Assembly (NCBI GenBank): GCA_963834405.1
Contig: CAWIBX010000004.1
Coordinates: 62,001 to 126,000, forward strand
Reading direction: 5' to 3'
DNA length: 64,000 nt
Source of the DNA: Bog-473 sp963834405
GTDB taxonomy: Bacteria > Actinomycetota > Acidimicrobiia > Acidimicrobiales > RAAP-2
Positions 25,881-35,049 of the stretch are shown in pieces. The notes beneath the pieces were generated by a model that was not told where the DNA came from, searched no databases, and saw only the letters and a program-made list of their open reading frames with translations. How positions within the stretch are numbered: position 1 is the first letter of the stretch; every line of letters starts with the position of its first letter. The position numbers were made by a program, and so were the translations under genes.

Positions 25881-26450
25881 TCAGACCTGCAGGAGCTCTT
25901 GCTCTTTGTGCGCGAGCAACTCGTCGATCAACCCGACCTGTTCGTGCGTGATCTTCTCGAGCTCCTTCTCCACCCGTTCGAGCTCGTCCGTCGAGAGCTC
26001 GCCCTCCTTCTGCAGCGCCTCCAGATCGTGGCGCCCCTGCCGGCGTGCGTTCCGCACGGCGACCCTCCCCTCCTCTGCCTTGTGGCGCACGACCTTCACC
26101 AGCTCCTTACGCCGCTCTTCTGTCAATGGCGGAAAGGCCAGCCGGATCACGGTGCCGTCGTTGGTGGGGTTGATACCCAGGTCGGAGGCCATGATCGACT
26201 TCTCTATGGCCCCGAGCGACCCCTTGTCATACGGGGAGACCATCAGGAGCATGGCGTCGGGCACGCTGAACCCGGCCAGTTGGCGAAGCGGCGTCGGAGT
26301 GCCGTAGTAGTCGACCAGGAGCGGCTCGATGAGGGCGGACGAGGCCCTTCCCGTGCGCACGTGGCCCATCTCGGCGCGCACGTGGTCGATGGCCTTGGCC
26401 ATCTTCTCCCTGGTCTCGTCTTTGACCAGGGCGGCTAGGTCCTCGTCCAT
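25881..26450 (-). CDS. frr: Ribosome recycling factor
   Basis: A 189-residue factor that, with EF-G, splits post-termination ribosomes. It has the RRF hallmarks: RTGRASSALIEPLLVDYYGT, the SDLGINPTNDG segment, then R-L-x-P-P-L-T-E-E-R-R and the C-terminal coiled coil. ATG 26450 shares one base with the pyrH stop (TGATG). The rpsB-tsf-pyrH-frr order is canonical. Confidence 0.97.
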   Translation of the reverse strand: MDEDLAALVKDETREKMAKAIDHVRAEMGHVRTGRASSALIEPLLVDYYGTPTPLRQLAGFSVPDAMLLMVSPYDKGSLGAIEKSIMASDLGINPTNDGTVIRLAFPPLTEERRKELVKVVRHKAEEGRVAVRNARRQGRHDLEALQKEGELSTDELERVEKELEKITHEQVGLIDELLAHKEQELLQV

Positions 26451-27169
26451 CAACGGACCAGCGTACCGATCTGCTCGCCGCCGAGCGCACGAACGATGTT
26501 CCCGGGGATCATGAGGTCGAACACCCTGATCGGCAGGTTGTTGTCCTTGCAGAAGGTGATGGCGGTCAGGTCCATCACCCGCAGGTCCCGGTTGATGACC
26601 TCCATGAAGGAGATCTCGTCGTAGCGGGTGGCGGTGGGGTCCAGCTTGGGGTCGGCCGAGTAGACGCCGTCGACCCCTGAGTGGGTGCCCTTGCACAGCA
26701 ACTCCGCGCCGATCTCGGCCGCCCGCAGCGCAGCCGGGGTGTCGGTCGTGAAGAAGGGGTTGCCCATGCCGGCGGCGAAGATGACGATGCGCCCCTTCTC
26801 GAGGTGCCGGATGGCGCGGCGCCGGATGTAGGGCTCGGCCACCTCCGCCATGGAGAGCGCACTCAGCACGCGGGTCGGCTGGTCCTGCTGCTCGAGCGCG
26901 TCCTGCAACGCCAGCGCGTTGATCACCGTGCCGAGCATCCCCATCGTGTCCGAGGTGGCGCGGTCCATGCCGCCGCTCTCGCCCGTCGTTCCGCGCCAGA
27001 TGTTGCCGCCACCGACGACCACGGCCAGCTCGAGGCCGCCGCCGTCCATGGCCCGCGCCATCTCCTTGGACAGGCGCTCGACGGTGGCGGCGTCGATGGT
27101 CTCGTCGGACGCGGCGGACGCCAGGGCCTCCCCCGACATCTTGAGGACGATCCGGCGCGGCTCTCCCAC
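26450..27169 (-). CDS. pyrH: UMP kinase
   Basis: Phosphorylates UMP to UDP. At 239 residues it belongs to the amino-acid-kinase fold family: LKMSGEAL at the N-terminus, VVGGGNIWRG for phosphate binding, and the Asp-rich KGTHSGVDGVYSADP segment. I chose GTG 27169 because the conserved N-terminus starts a few residues later; codons upstream overlap tsf. It follows tsf by 11 nt. Confidence 0.95.
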   Translation of the reverse strand: MGEPRRIVLKMSGEALASAASDETIDAATVERLSKEMARAMDGGGLELAVVVGGGNIWRGTTGESGGMDRATSDTMGMLGTVINALALQDALEQQDQPTRVLSALSMAEVAEPYIRRRAIRHLEKGRIVIFAAGMGNPFFTTDTPAALRAAEIGAELLCKGTHSGVDGVYSADPKLDPTATRYDEISFMEVINRDLRVMDLTAITFCKDNNLPIRVFDLMIPGNIVRALGGEQIGTLVR

Positions 27170-27180
27170 CTCGCCGCGCC

Positions 27181-27981
27181 TCAGGCGCCGACGACGACCT
27201 GCGCGAAGGCCACGATGCGGGCCGAACCGAGCATGCCGGCGATCGTCTGCTTCTCGTCCCGCACGTACGCCTGGTCGAGGAGCACGCGCTCCTTGTACCA
27301 CCCGTTCATCCGGCCCTCGACGATCTTCGCCATGGCCGCGTCGGGCTTGCCCTCGTTGCGCGCGATCTCCTCGACGGTGGCGCGCTCGGCCGCGACGTCG
27401 GCCTCGGGCACCTCGTCACGGGAGAGGTAGGCCGGCTTGGTGAACGCGATGTGCACCGCGATGTCGTGTGCCAGCTCCTCGCTCCCCCCTTCGATCACGA
27501 CGGCCACGGCGTTGACGCCGCGGCCCGACTGCTGATGGAGGTAGGTGTCGACGACCTGGCCGGACTCGGCGACCAGGCGGCGCACCCGACCGACGGAGAT
27601 GTTCTCCCTGAGGGTGGACCGCAGCCGGTCGACCTCGTCGCTCAGCTCGCCGACGGCGTCCTCGCCCTTGGCCGCCACCAGCGCCGCCAGCTCGTCGCAC
27701 AAGGCGACGAAGTCGTCGGACTTGGCGACGAAGTCGGTCTCGCAACGGAGCTCGACCACGGCGGCGGCGTCACCGCTGCGCACCGCGGCGACCGCGCCCT
27801 CGGCGGCCTCCCGCTCGCCGCGCTTGGCCGCGCCGGCCAGGCCCCACAGGCGGAGGAGCCGGACGGCCTCCTCGAGGTCGCCGCCGGCCTCCGTCAGGGC
27901 GCGCCGGCAGTCGAGGATCCCTGCGCCGGTCATCTGGCGCAGACGCTGGATGTCCTGGGTGGTGAAGTCAGCCACGCTCAC
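27181..27981 (-). CDS. tsf: Elongation factor Ts
   Basis: Nucleotide-exchange factor for EF-Tu. About 265 residues with the N-terminal UBA-like domain (RLRQMTGAGILDCRRALTEA), the TDFVAK motif in ELRCETDFVAKSDDF and a duplicated core domain. Start is GTG 27981, overlapping the rpsB stop as GTGA. A second GTG six bases later (27975) gives the more family-like N-terminus M-A-D-F-T and could be the true start. Confidence 0.96.
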   Translation of the reverse strand: MSVADFTTQDIQRLRQMTGAGILDCRRALTEAGGDLEEAVRLLRLWGLAGAAKRGEREAAEGAVAAVRSGDAAAVVELRCETDFVAKSDDFVALCDELAALVAAKGEDAVGELSDEVDRLRSTLRENISVGRVRRLVAESGQVVDTYLHQQSGRGVNAVAVVIEGGSEELAHDIAVHIAFTKPAYLSRDEVPEADVAAERATVEEIARNEGKPDAAMAKIVEGRMNGWYKERVLLDQAYVRDEKQTIAGMLGSARIVAFAQVVVGA

Positions 27982-28829
27982 GCCACCTCGACGGGCTCGG
28001 GCGACGCCGGCGCCGCGGGTGACGCGGGCGCCGCGGCCGGAGCGGCCGGCGCGGCCGGCGCGTGCACGCGGCGCGGGCGGGGCGACGGGCTCGCCGCGCC
28101 GCCCTCGTCGGCGGGAGCCGCCGGTGCGGTCTGGCGGCGGTGCTCCGCGATGAAGCGGCCCTCGGCCACGGCGTCGGCGATCACACGGCACATGAGCGAT
28201 CCCGAGCGGATGGCGTCGTCGTTGCCGGGGATGACATAGTCGATGACGTCGGGGTCGCAGTTGGTGTCGACCACGGCGACCACCGGGAGGCCGAGCTTGC
28301 GGGCCTCGGTCACGGCGATCTGCTCCTTCTTCGTGTCGATGACGAACACGGCGTTCGGCAGGCGCTCCAGCGTCGCGATGCCGCCGAGGTTGCGGGACAA
28401 CTTGTCGAGCTCGCGGGTGTGCTGCAGCGCCTCTCGCTTGGGCATGCCGTCGAAGTCGCCGGCGGCCTGCATGGCCCGCAGCTCCTGCATCCGCTTCACC
28501 CGGCCCGAGACGGTCGCGAAGTTGGTCAGCATGCCGCCCAGCCAGCGCTGGTTGACGTAGGGCATGCCGCACGCCTCGGCGTACTCGGCCACGGGGCCCT
28601 GGGTCTGCTTCTTCGTGCCCACGAACAGGATGGTGCCGCCGTCGGCCACGAGGTCGCGGACGAAGGAGTAGGAGGACTCGATCCCGCCCAGGGTCTTGCG
28701 AAGGTCGATCAGGTAGATCCCGTTGCGCTCACCGAGGATGTAGCGCTTCATCTTCGGGTTCCACCGTCGCGTCTGGTGGCCGAAGTGGACTCCGGCTTCC
28801 AGGAGCTGTCGCATGGTGACGACGGCCAT
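27978..28829 (-). CDS. rpsB: 30S ribosomal protein S2
   Basis: 283 residues with the S2 signatures LLEAGVHFGHQTRRWNPKM and VDTNCDPDVIDYVIPGNDDA. ATG 28829 follows GGAGGA. The last 50 residues form an Ala/Pro-rich tail with a short basic patch, longer than in most bacteria and probably disordered on the ribosome surface. It is the first gene of rpsB-tsf-pyrH-frr. The leader of about 120 nt holds hairpins that may mediate autoregulation. Confidence 0.97.
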   Translation of the reverse strand: MAVVTMRQLLEAGVHFGHQTRRWNPKMKRYILGERNGIYLIDLRKTLGGIESSYSFVRDLVADGGTILFVGTKKQTQGPVAEYAEACGMPYVNQRWLGGMLTNFATVSGRVKRMQELRAMQAAGDFDGMPKREALQHTRELDKLSRNLGGIATLERLPNAVFVIDTKKEQIAVTEARKLGLPVVAVVDTNCDPDVIDYVIPGNDDAIRSGSLMCRVIADAVAEGRFIAEHRRQTAPAAPADEGGAASPSPRPRRVHAPAAPAAPAAAPASPAAPASPEPVEVA

Positions 28830-28927
28830 AGAACTGTTCCTCCAGTCGGTTTCTGCCCTGGCGACGCGCCGCCCCGGCGGGGTGGCGACCGTGGTATCGC
28901 GCCAGGTGGTGTTGGTCGGTGTGGCCG

Positions 28928-28956
28928 CCCACCGGTCGGTGGGCCGTGCCATCGTA
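28928..28956 (-). promoter_or_regulatory. Possible rpsB promoter and leader hairpin
   Basis: TACGAT at 28951-28956 (minus strand) could be the -10. Just downstream, CCCACC-GACC-GGTGGG (28928-28943) forms a 6-bp stem-loop in the predicted leader. A second, smaller CCCC/GGGG hairpin lies closer to the start codon. Confidence 0.3.
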
Positions 28957-28993
28957 GCCGTTCAGCGGGCCCACAGCTCCCGCCTGCGGCGGA

Positions 28994-30070
28994 TCAGGGC
29001 CGGACTTCGTAGTACAGGTTGGCCGGATCGCCGAAGTCGTGGACGGTGAACGTGGCGAAACCGGCTTCCCGGCACATCTGCTCCGCCAGCTCGGGATGCA
29101 GGCCGAGGGTCCCGAGCCCGGCGCCACCGGGCTCGGAGAGCGCCGAGGACATGCAGGTGGCGACGGACGTTCCGTACATGAGCGCCAGCATCGGGTTGCG
29201 CAGGTTCTCGGCCCAGGTGGCGGCGCTGCGGATGTCCTTGATGAGCCACGTGCCGTCCGGCCGCAGGCTGCGGCGGATGGCGGCGATCGCCTCCGCGGGC
29301 CGGGGCATGTCGTGGACACAGTCGAGCGTGAGCATGAAGTCGTAGGTGGGCTCGGCGGGCAAGCCGGCGGCGGGGGCACAGTGGAGGACGACGTTCGTGA
29401 GGCCCGCCTCCGCCACCTTCTCGCCGGCACGGTCGAGCGCGTGGGTGGAGGGGTCGTACCCCTCGAACCGTGAGGCCGGGTAGGCGGTGGCGAGCGCGAC
29501 CAACGCGACCCCGGACCCGCACCCGACGTCCGCGACCCGCGCACCCGCCGTCAACCGCTCGACCACCCCGCTGAGCGCCGGGAGGATCTGCGGGACGAGG
29601 ACGACCTTGGTCCACGGTGCGGTGCACCGCTCCACCGCGTGGGCGGCGCTCGGGCCGAGGTCCTCGTAGCTCAGGCCCCGGCCGGTGCGGAAGGCGTCGG
29701 CCAGACGCGGGATCACCTCGGTGGGCAGCGCGGCGCCGGTGAAGGCGCCGGCGGCGAAGAACACGCTCTCGTTGTCGTTGGCGAGCACCGCCGCCCCCTC
29801 GGGTGTGAGCTCGAAGCGGTCCCCGTCCGCCGTCTCCACCAGACCGGCGGCGCCCTGGCAGCGCAGCCACTCCAGGAGCCAGCGCGCATGGAGCCCGGTC
29901 AGCGCGGCGAGCTCGTCGGCGCGGAGCGGCCCCCTTCCTGCCATCGCCCGGTAGAGCCCGAGCTGGTCACCCAGGTGGATCATCAGCCCGACGACCTCGC
30001 CCTGCTTGTAGCCCCACACGCGCAGTGACAGCGCGGCCAGTGCGTCGCTGTCCATCGGCCGCGTCTCCAT
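28994..30070 (-). CDS. Class I SAM-dependent methyltransferase with winged-helix head
   Basis: 358 residues. The N-terminal third is a winged-helix dimerisation region as in O-methyltransferases (LGDQLGLYRAMAGRGPLRAD, ELAALTGLHARWLLEWLR). The SAM site follows at about residue 180 (VADVGCGSGVALVALA), with motif LTLDCVHDMPRP and PDGTWLIKDI. The acceptor substrate is unknown. Such proteins are common in actinobacteria. The gene is followed by nothing in its direction before rpsB and overlaps no promoter motif I can recognise. Confidence 0.88.
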   Translation of the reverse strand: METRPMDSDALAALSLRVWGYKQGEVVGLMIHLGDQLGLYRAMAGRGPLRADELAALTGLHARWLLEWLRCQGAAGLVETADGDRFELTPEGAAVLANDNESVFFAAGAFTGAALPTEVIPRLADAFRTGRGLSYEDLGPSAAHAVERCTAPWTKVVLVPQILPALSGVVERLTAGARVADVGCGSGVALVALATAYPASRFEGYDPSTHALDRAGEKVAEAGLTNVVLHCAPAAGLPAEPTYDFMLTLDCVHDMPRPAEAIAAIRRSLRPDGTWLIKDIRSAATWAENLRNPMLALMYGTSVATCMSSALSEPGGAGLGTLGLHPELAEQMCREAGFATFTVHDFGDPANLYYEVRP

Positions 30071-30073
30071 GGG

Positions 30074-30946
30074 TCAGCTCCTCGGATGCGTCTCGTCGTA
30101 CACCGCGCGCAGCCGCTCCTTGCTCACGTGCGTGTACACCTGCGTGGTGGCCAGGCTGGCGTGGCCCAACAGCTCCTGGACCACGCGCAGGTCGGCGCCG
30201 CCGTCCAGCAGGTGGGTGGCGTAGGTGTGGCGCAGGGCGTGGGGGTGCGTCGGCGCGACCGCGCGACGGTCGAGGATGCGGCGGACATCGCGGGGGCCGA
30301 GGCGCGCGCCGCGCTGGTTCACGAAGACGGCCTCGGGCGGGCCGGCCAGTCCGTCGCGCCCGCCCTCGAACCACGCCCGTAAGGCCGCCACCGCGGTGTC
30401 GTGGATCGGGACGCGGCGCTGCTTGCCGCCCTTGCCCAGCACGGTGACGGTCCGCCCGCGCAGGTCGACGTCGCCGCGGTCGAGTCCGCACAGCTCCGAC
30501 ACGCGCAGCCCCGCCGCGTAGAGGAGCTCCAGCACCGCCAGGTCGCGCCGGTCGAGCGCGGACGCGGCCGGCGCGTCGAGCAGCGTCGCCATCTCGCCGC
30601 CCGACAGCACGCGGGGCAGCCGCCCGCCGCCGGAGGGCGCCCGCAGGGAGCGCGCCGGGTCGGAGACGATGCGACCCTGCCGGAGCAGCCAGGAGAAATA
30701 GGCGCGCAGCGCAGCCGCCTTCCGGGCCACGGTGGCGCGGGCCAGGCGCCGCGTGCCGAGCGAGGCCAGGTAGCGCCGCAGGTACATGCGGTCGACGCCC
30801 TCGGGACCGGTGACGCCGCTGCGGCCCATCCACTCGGCGAACGCCGCCACGTCGCCGCGGTAGCCGGTGCGGGTCGCGGGCGAGCGCCCGGCCAGCCACG
30901 CATCGAATCCGGGCAGGTCCCAGTCCGGAGAGACGAAATTCGGCAC
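30074..30946 (-). CDS. xerC: Tyrosine recombinase XerC/XerD-like
   Basis: 290-residue site-specific recombinase of the kind that resolves chromosome dimers. All catalytic residues are present: R148 (AAGLRVSEL), K172 (LGKGGKQRR), H236 and R239 (HALRHTYATH), H262 (LGHASLATT) and nucleophile Y271 (VYTHVS). An N-terminal SAM-like DNA-binding domain precedes. GTG 30946 was chosen because a TACCGT box lies 7 nt upstream. The position next to rpsB and the length fit the housekeeping Xer, not a phage integrase. Confidence 0.9.
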   Translation of the reverse strand: MPNFVSPDWDLPGFDAWLAGRSPATRTGYRGDVAAFAEWMGRSGVTGPEGVDRMYLRRYLASLGTRRLARATVARKAAALRAYFSWLLRQGRIVSDPARSLRAPSGGGRLPRVLSGGEMATLLDAPAASALDRRDLAVLELLYAAGLRVSELCGLDRGDVDLRGRTVTVLGKGGKQRRVPIHDTAVAALRAWFEGGRDGLAGPPEAVFVNQRGARLGPRDVRRILDRRAVAPTHPHALRHTYATHLLDGGADLRVVQELLGHASLATTQVYTHVSKERLRAVYDETHPRS

Positions 30947-30953
30947 GAAACGA

Positions 30954-30959
30954 ACGGTA
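30954..30959 (-). promoter_or_regulatory. -10 box of the Xer gene
   Basis: TACCGT on the minus strand, 7 nt before GTG 30946; leaderless pattern. Confidence 0.45.
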
Positions 30960-31041
30960 CCGCCCGCACTGGGCCGATCCTGGGAACTAACGTCGCCGGG
31001 GAACCATCGGGGGGTCCGCTGCGTTCCGGAAAGGGGGGCCG

Positions 31042-32706
31042 ATGGCCTCGAAGTTCGATCGGCGCACGCTGCTCGCAAGCGGGGCGGCTGCCGCGGCGGG
31101 TTTCGCAGGTGCGTCCGCGCTCGGGACGGGCCGGGACGAGATGGCGGGGGCGACGACCAACGGCCCGGGGCGCAACGGGGTCTCCACGGCGACGCCCCAG
31201 AAGGGGGGCGCCCTCGTCTTCGGCGTCGACGCCGAGGAGCAGGGGTTCGACCCCACGAGCGCCCGTTTCGACGAGGTGGGCGTCATGTACGCCCGCACCG
31301 TGTTCGACCCGCTGACCATCGTGCTCGCCAACGGCGACTGGGCCCCTTACCTGGCCGAGTCGGTCGTCCCCAACTCGTCCTACACGACGTGGACCATCAC
31401 CTTGAAGCCGAACGTGCTCTTCCACGACATGACGCCGTGCGACGGGGCGGCACTGGTGGCGAACCTGCAGGCGCAGTCCAAGTCGCTGCTGACCGGCGTC
31501 GTAATCAACCCGACGCTCGAGTCGATCACGCAGACGGGACCGCTGGCGGCAGCCATCACGTTCAAGGCACCCTGGGTGCCGTTCCCCTACTACCTGGCCG
31601 GCTGCATCGGCGGCCAGATCGCGTACGTCGTGGCGCCGTCCATGCTGGCGAACAAGAACGGCACGTCGAACCCGGTCGGCACCGGGCCCTTCAAGTTCAA
31701 GGAGTGGATCCCCAACGACCACTTCACGGCGACGGCCTGGGAGCACTACTGGCGGCCGGGCCTGCCCCACCTGGAGTCGATCACGTTCAAGCCCATCCCC
31801 GACGAATCGGCCCGAGCCGAGGCGCTCAAGACGGGCACCATCGACATCATGATCACGGACACGCCGCAGATCATCACGCAGTTCCGTGGCAACCGGAGCT
31901 ACTCCTACATCGACGACAGCACCAAGGTGGCCGGCGAGCCGGACATGAACTGCGTCCAGCTCAACGGCGGTGAGGCACCGTTCAACGACCCCAACGTGCG
32001 CCTGGCCGCCGCCATGGCGATCAACCGCAAGCAGTACGCGTCGGTCATCGACGACAACGTGCTGCCGGTGAGCAACGGGCTCTTCGTCCCGGGCTCGCCG
32101 TACTTCTCCGCCACGAACTACCCGAAGTACAACCCCAGTGCGGCGAAGCGGCTCGTCCAGGCGGCCGAGAAGGCCCACGGTGGTCCCATCAGCTTCACCA
32201 ACGGGAGCACCAACTCGCCGGCGGCCATCCGGGCCCAGGAGTACATCCAGCAGGCGTGGCAGGCCGTCGGGTTCAAGGTGCAGAACACCATCGTCGAGCA
32301 GAACGACGACATCAACAACGCGCTCGTGGGCAAGTACCAGGCCCTGGGCTGGCGCCAATTCGGGGCGGTCGACCCCGACCTCAACTACATCTTCTGGAGC
32401 ACCACCACGGTGGGGGGCGAGGGCGACCTGTCGATCAACATGGCCCGCAACCACGACCCCAAGGTCGAGGCGGCGCTGCTGGCCGGGCGGTCGAGCACCG
32501 CACACGAGGTACGGTCCTCCGCCTACCAGACGGTCAACAAGCGCCTGGCCGTCGACCTGCCCTACCTGTGGCTGGACCGTGCCGTCTGGGCGGTCATCAG
32601 TCAACCGAAGGTGAAGAACTTCAACAACCCCACTTCGCCTCAAGGCCAGTCCGCATTTGGCATGATCGGAGGGTCGATTTGGCCCACACAAATCTGGATC
32701 AGCTGA
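31042..32706 (+). CDS. ABC transporter solute-binding protein, family 5, Tat-exported
   Basis: 554-residue extracytoplasmic receptor of the peptide/nickel class (SBP_bac_5). The N-terminus carries a twin-arginine signal (FDRRTLLASGAAAAAGFAGA). The mature part has family features such as GPFKFKEW and AAMAINRKQY. No permease or ATPase gene is adjacent, so it is an orphan receptor here. Only 11 nt separate its stop from the response regulator gene, suggesting co-transcription and perhaps a sensory role. A GGGGGG Shine-Dalgarno precedes ATG 31042. Confidence 0.9.
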   Translation: MASKFDRRTLLASGAAAAAGFAGASALGTGRDEMAGATTNGPGRNGVSTATPQKGGALVFGVDAEEQGFDPTSARFDEVGVMYARTVFDPLTIVLANGDWAPYLAESVVPNSSYTTWTITLKPNVLFHDMTPCDGAALVANLQAQSKSLLTGVVINPTLESITQTGPLAAAITFKAPWVPFPYYLAGCIGGQIAYVVAPSMLANKNGTSNPVGTGPFKFKEWIPNDHFTATAWEHYWRPGLPHLESITFKPIPDESARAEALKTGTIDIMITDTPQIITQFRGNRSYSYIDDSTKVAGEPDMNCVQLNGGEAPFNDPNVRLAAAMAINRKQYASVIDDNVLPVSNGLFVPGSPYFSATNYPKYNPSAAKRLVQAAEKAHGGPISFTNGSTNSPAAIRAQEYIQQAWQAVGFKVQNTIVEQNDDINNALVGKYQALGWRQFGAVDPDLNYIFWSTTTVGGEGDLSINMARNHDPKVEAALLAGRSSTAHEVRSSAYQTVNKRLAVDLPYLWLDRAVWAVISQPKVKNFNNPTSPQGQSAFGMIGGSIWPTQIWIS

Positions 32707-32717
32707 GCTGGAGGTCG

Positions 32718-33401
32718 ATGAGCGGTCGCATCCTGGTCGTCGAGGACGATGAGCGGATCCGCTCCTCAATGCGGCTGGCCCTCGAGGGCGAGGGCTACGA
32801 GGTGCGGGACGCCGCCAGCGGCGAGGAGGGCCTCGACCTGTTCGCCGAGGCGCCCACCGACGTCGCACTGATCGACCTCATGCTCCCGGGCATGGACGGC
32901 TTCGAGTGCTGCCGCGCCCTGCGCCGCAACAGCGCCGTGCCCATCATCATCGTGACGGCGCGCTCGGACACCCACGACGTGGTGGCCGGGCTCGAGGCGG
33001 GGGCAGACGACTACGTCACCAAGCCTTTCGTGGCCAAGGAGCTGGCGGCGCGCATCCGGGCCCTGCTGCGCCGGGCGCGCCCGGCCGAGGAGGAGCCCGG
33101 CGCGCTGACGTTCGGCGACCTGCAGCTGCTGCCCGAGCAGGGCGTGCTCCGGCGGCTCAGCGGCGAGGAGGTGCACTGCACACGGACCGAGTTCCGCCTG
33201 CTGTGCGAGCTGGCGGCGAGCCCGAACAAGGTGCTGAGCCGCGAGCAGCTGCTGGACCGCGTCTGGGGCTACGACTACTTCGGCGACGGGCGCCTGGTCG
33301 ACGTCCACATCCGGCGCCTGCGCACCAAGGTCGAGGCGGACCCCGCGGTGCCCCAGCACATCCTCACCGTCAGGGGCATGGGCTACAAGCTGGTGCCGTG
33401 A
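32718..33401 (+). CDS. OmpR/MtrA-like response regulator
   Basis: 227 residues: receiver domain with phospho-acceptor D53, acidic pair E9-D10-D11 and switch lysine K102, then a winged-helix DNA-binding domain ending RLRTKVEADP, ILTVRGMGYKLVP. ATG 32718 follows GGAGG. Together with the downstream kinase and GerMN lipoprotein it matches the MtrA-MtrB-LpqB arrangement that controls cell-wall and division genes in actinobacteria. That equivalence is inferred from gene order and domain content. Confidence 0.93.
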   Translation: MSGRILVVEDDERIRSSMRLALEGEGYEVRDAASGEEGLDLFAEAPTDVALIDLMLPGMDGFECCRALRRNSAVPIIIVTARSDTHDVVAGLEAGADDYVTKPFVAKELAARIRALLRRARPAEEEPGALTFGDLQLLPEQGVLRRLSGEEVHCTRTEFRLLCELAASPNKVLSREQLLDRVWGYDYFGDGRLVDVHIRRLRTKVEADPAVPQHILTVRGMGYKLVP

Positions 33402-33402
33402 C

Positions 33403-35049
33403 GTGAAACTGGGCATCGCCGCCCGGATCACCGCGATCTTCGGACTGGGCGCGTTGGTGCTCTCCATCCTGATGGGGGGCCTGTCCTACTTCACGACGCG
33501 CCACTTCCTGCTGGCCGGGCGCGAGACGGCGGCCCAGCAGCAGGCGTTCGCCAATGCCAACCTGGTGCGCAGCTCGCTGCAGACGGGCGACACCAACTAC
33601 CCCGGCCTGCTCGCCTCCATAGACGCCGGCTCCGACGCCCACTCGGTGCTCTACCACCTCAGCAAGTCGTACTCGGGTGTGCTCTCTGTGAACGCCTCGG
33701 TCATCCCCGGCCGGCTCCGCGCGGAGGTGCGGAGCGGTACCGCCGCCACCCAGACCTACCGCACGTCGGCCGGGACGGCCGAGATCGTGGTCGGCGTGCC
33801 CATCCCGTCGGTCAAGTCGGCCTACTTCGAGGTGTTCGACCTGTCGGATCTCGATCACACGCTGCACGTGCTGGGCCTCACCCTCTTCGTGGCGGGCGCG
33901 GTCACGACCTTGCTCGGCGTCGCGCTCGGCCGCTTCGCCAGCACGCGCGCGCTGCGCCCGCTGGCCGACGTCTCCCGGGCGGCCGGCGCCATCGCCGGTG
34001 GCGAGCTCGACACCCGGCTCGACGCCGACGCCGCCGACCCGGACCTCGAGGGGCTGACGCTGTCGTTCAACGCCATGGTGGACCAGCTGCAGGAGCGGAT
34101 TGAGCGCGAGGCCCGCTTCAACTCGGACGTGAGCCACGAGCTGCGGTCCCCGTTGACGACGCTGGCGGCGTCGCTCGAGGTGCTCGAGGCCGACCAGGTG
34201 CACCTGACCCCACGCTCCCAGCGCGCGCTGCAGTTGCTGAGCGGCGACCTGCACCGCTTCCAGCGCATGGTGGGCGACCTGCTCGAGATGTCCCGGGCCG
34301 ACGCCGGGTCCAGCGACGTGTTCCTCGCGGAAGTCAACGTGGCGGAGCTGGTCCGGCGCTCGGTGGAGGCCGGGGCGGCCAGCGTGGGCGCGGGCGACGG
34401 GAAGGGGTCCACCGCCCCGGCCGTCCACGTGGACCCTGCGGTGGCCGAGTGGCGGGTGGGGGTCGACAAGCGCCGCTTCGAGCGGGTGATGGTCAACCTG
34501 ATGGAGAACGCGGCCAACTACGGCGGGGGCGCCACGGACATCTCGGTGCGGCCGGGGGCCGGTACCGGCGGTACCGGCGGTACCGGCGGTGGTGGCGGTG
34601 GTGGCGGTGGTGGCGGTGGTGGCGCGAGTGGCGCCAGTGCCGGCGGGCAGACCGTCGAGATCGTGGTGGACGACGCCGGGCCGGGGATCGACCCGGCCGA
34701 GCGCTCCAAGGTCTTCGAACGCTTCTACCGCGGCTCGGCCTCGGGGCGCCGGGGCACCGGCACCGGCAGCGGGCTCGGGCTCTCCCTCGTGGCCGAGCAC
34801 ATGCACGTCATGCACGGCCGCGTCCGGGTGGAGACGTCGCCCGCCGGCGGGGCCCGCTTCGTGGTCGCGCTCCCCGTGTTGGCCACGGACGGGGAAGAGC
34901 CCGGAGAGCCCGGAGAGGCCTCCGACGGGGGCGAGCACGGCCACGACGGTGCGGCCGGTGACCGCGGCGACGGCGGTGGCGGCAGCGGCGGCAGCGGCGG
35001 CGGCGGCGAGCGGATCGGCCACCGCGTCGGCGAGGGGATGGTCGAGTGA
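33403..35049 (+). CDS. Sensor histidine kinase, MtrB-like, with poly-glycine insert
   Basis: 548 residues. Membrane helix at about 10-35, an extracytoplasmic sensor of about 110 residues, a second helix near 155-175, HAMP, then HisKA with H245 in SDVSHELRSP and a HATPase domain (N box NLMENAANY, DDAGPGID, GTGSGLGLS). Between the N box and the DxGxG box a glycine run of 13 residues flanked by Gly-Thr-Gly repeats replaces the usual short loop. The last 45 residues are again Gly/Asp/Glu-rich. GTG 33403 is 1 nt past the regulator stop. The 3' end overlaps the lipoprotein gene as GTGA. Confidence 0.93.
   Translation: MKLGIAARITAIFGLGALVLSILMGGLSYFTTRHFLLAGRETAAQQQAFANANLVRSSLQTGDTNYPGLLASIDAGSDAHSVLYHLSKSYSGVLSVNASVIPGRLRAEVRSGTAATQTYRTSAGTAEIVVGVPIPSVKSAYFEVFDLSDLDHTLHVLGLTLFVAGAVTTLLGVALGRFASTRALRPLADVSRAAGAIAGGELDTRLDADAADPDLEGLTLSFNAMVDQLQERIEREARFNSDVSHELRSPLTTLAASLEVLEADQVHLTPRSQRALQLLSGDLHRFQRMVGDLLEMSRADAGSSDVFLAEVNVAELVRRSVEAGAASVGAGDGKGSTAPAVHVDPAVAEWRVGVDKRRFERVMVNLMENAANYGGGATDISVRPGAGTGGTGGTGGGGGGGGGGGGGASGASAGGQTVEIVVDDAGPGIDPAERSKVFERFYRGSASGRRGTGTGSGLGLSLVAEHMHVMHGRVRVETSPAGGARFVVALPVLATDGEEPGEPGEASDGGEHGHDGAAGDRGDGGGGSGGSGGGGERIGHRVGEGMVE
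34561..34623 (+). repeat. 9-nt tandem repeats in the kinase gene
   Basis: Three units of GGTACCGGC (34561-34587) are followed by four units of GGTGGTGGC (34588-34623), encoding Gly-Thr-Gly and poly-Gly inside the HATPase domain. The units preserve the reading frame whatever their number. Confidence 0.9.

Noticed and set aside
30074..30946. Integrase as evidence for a phage or genomic island
   Set aside because: Length, catalytic layout and position next to rpsB fit the housekeeping Xer recombinase. No tRNA att site, phage gene or transposase is nearby.
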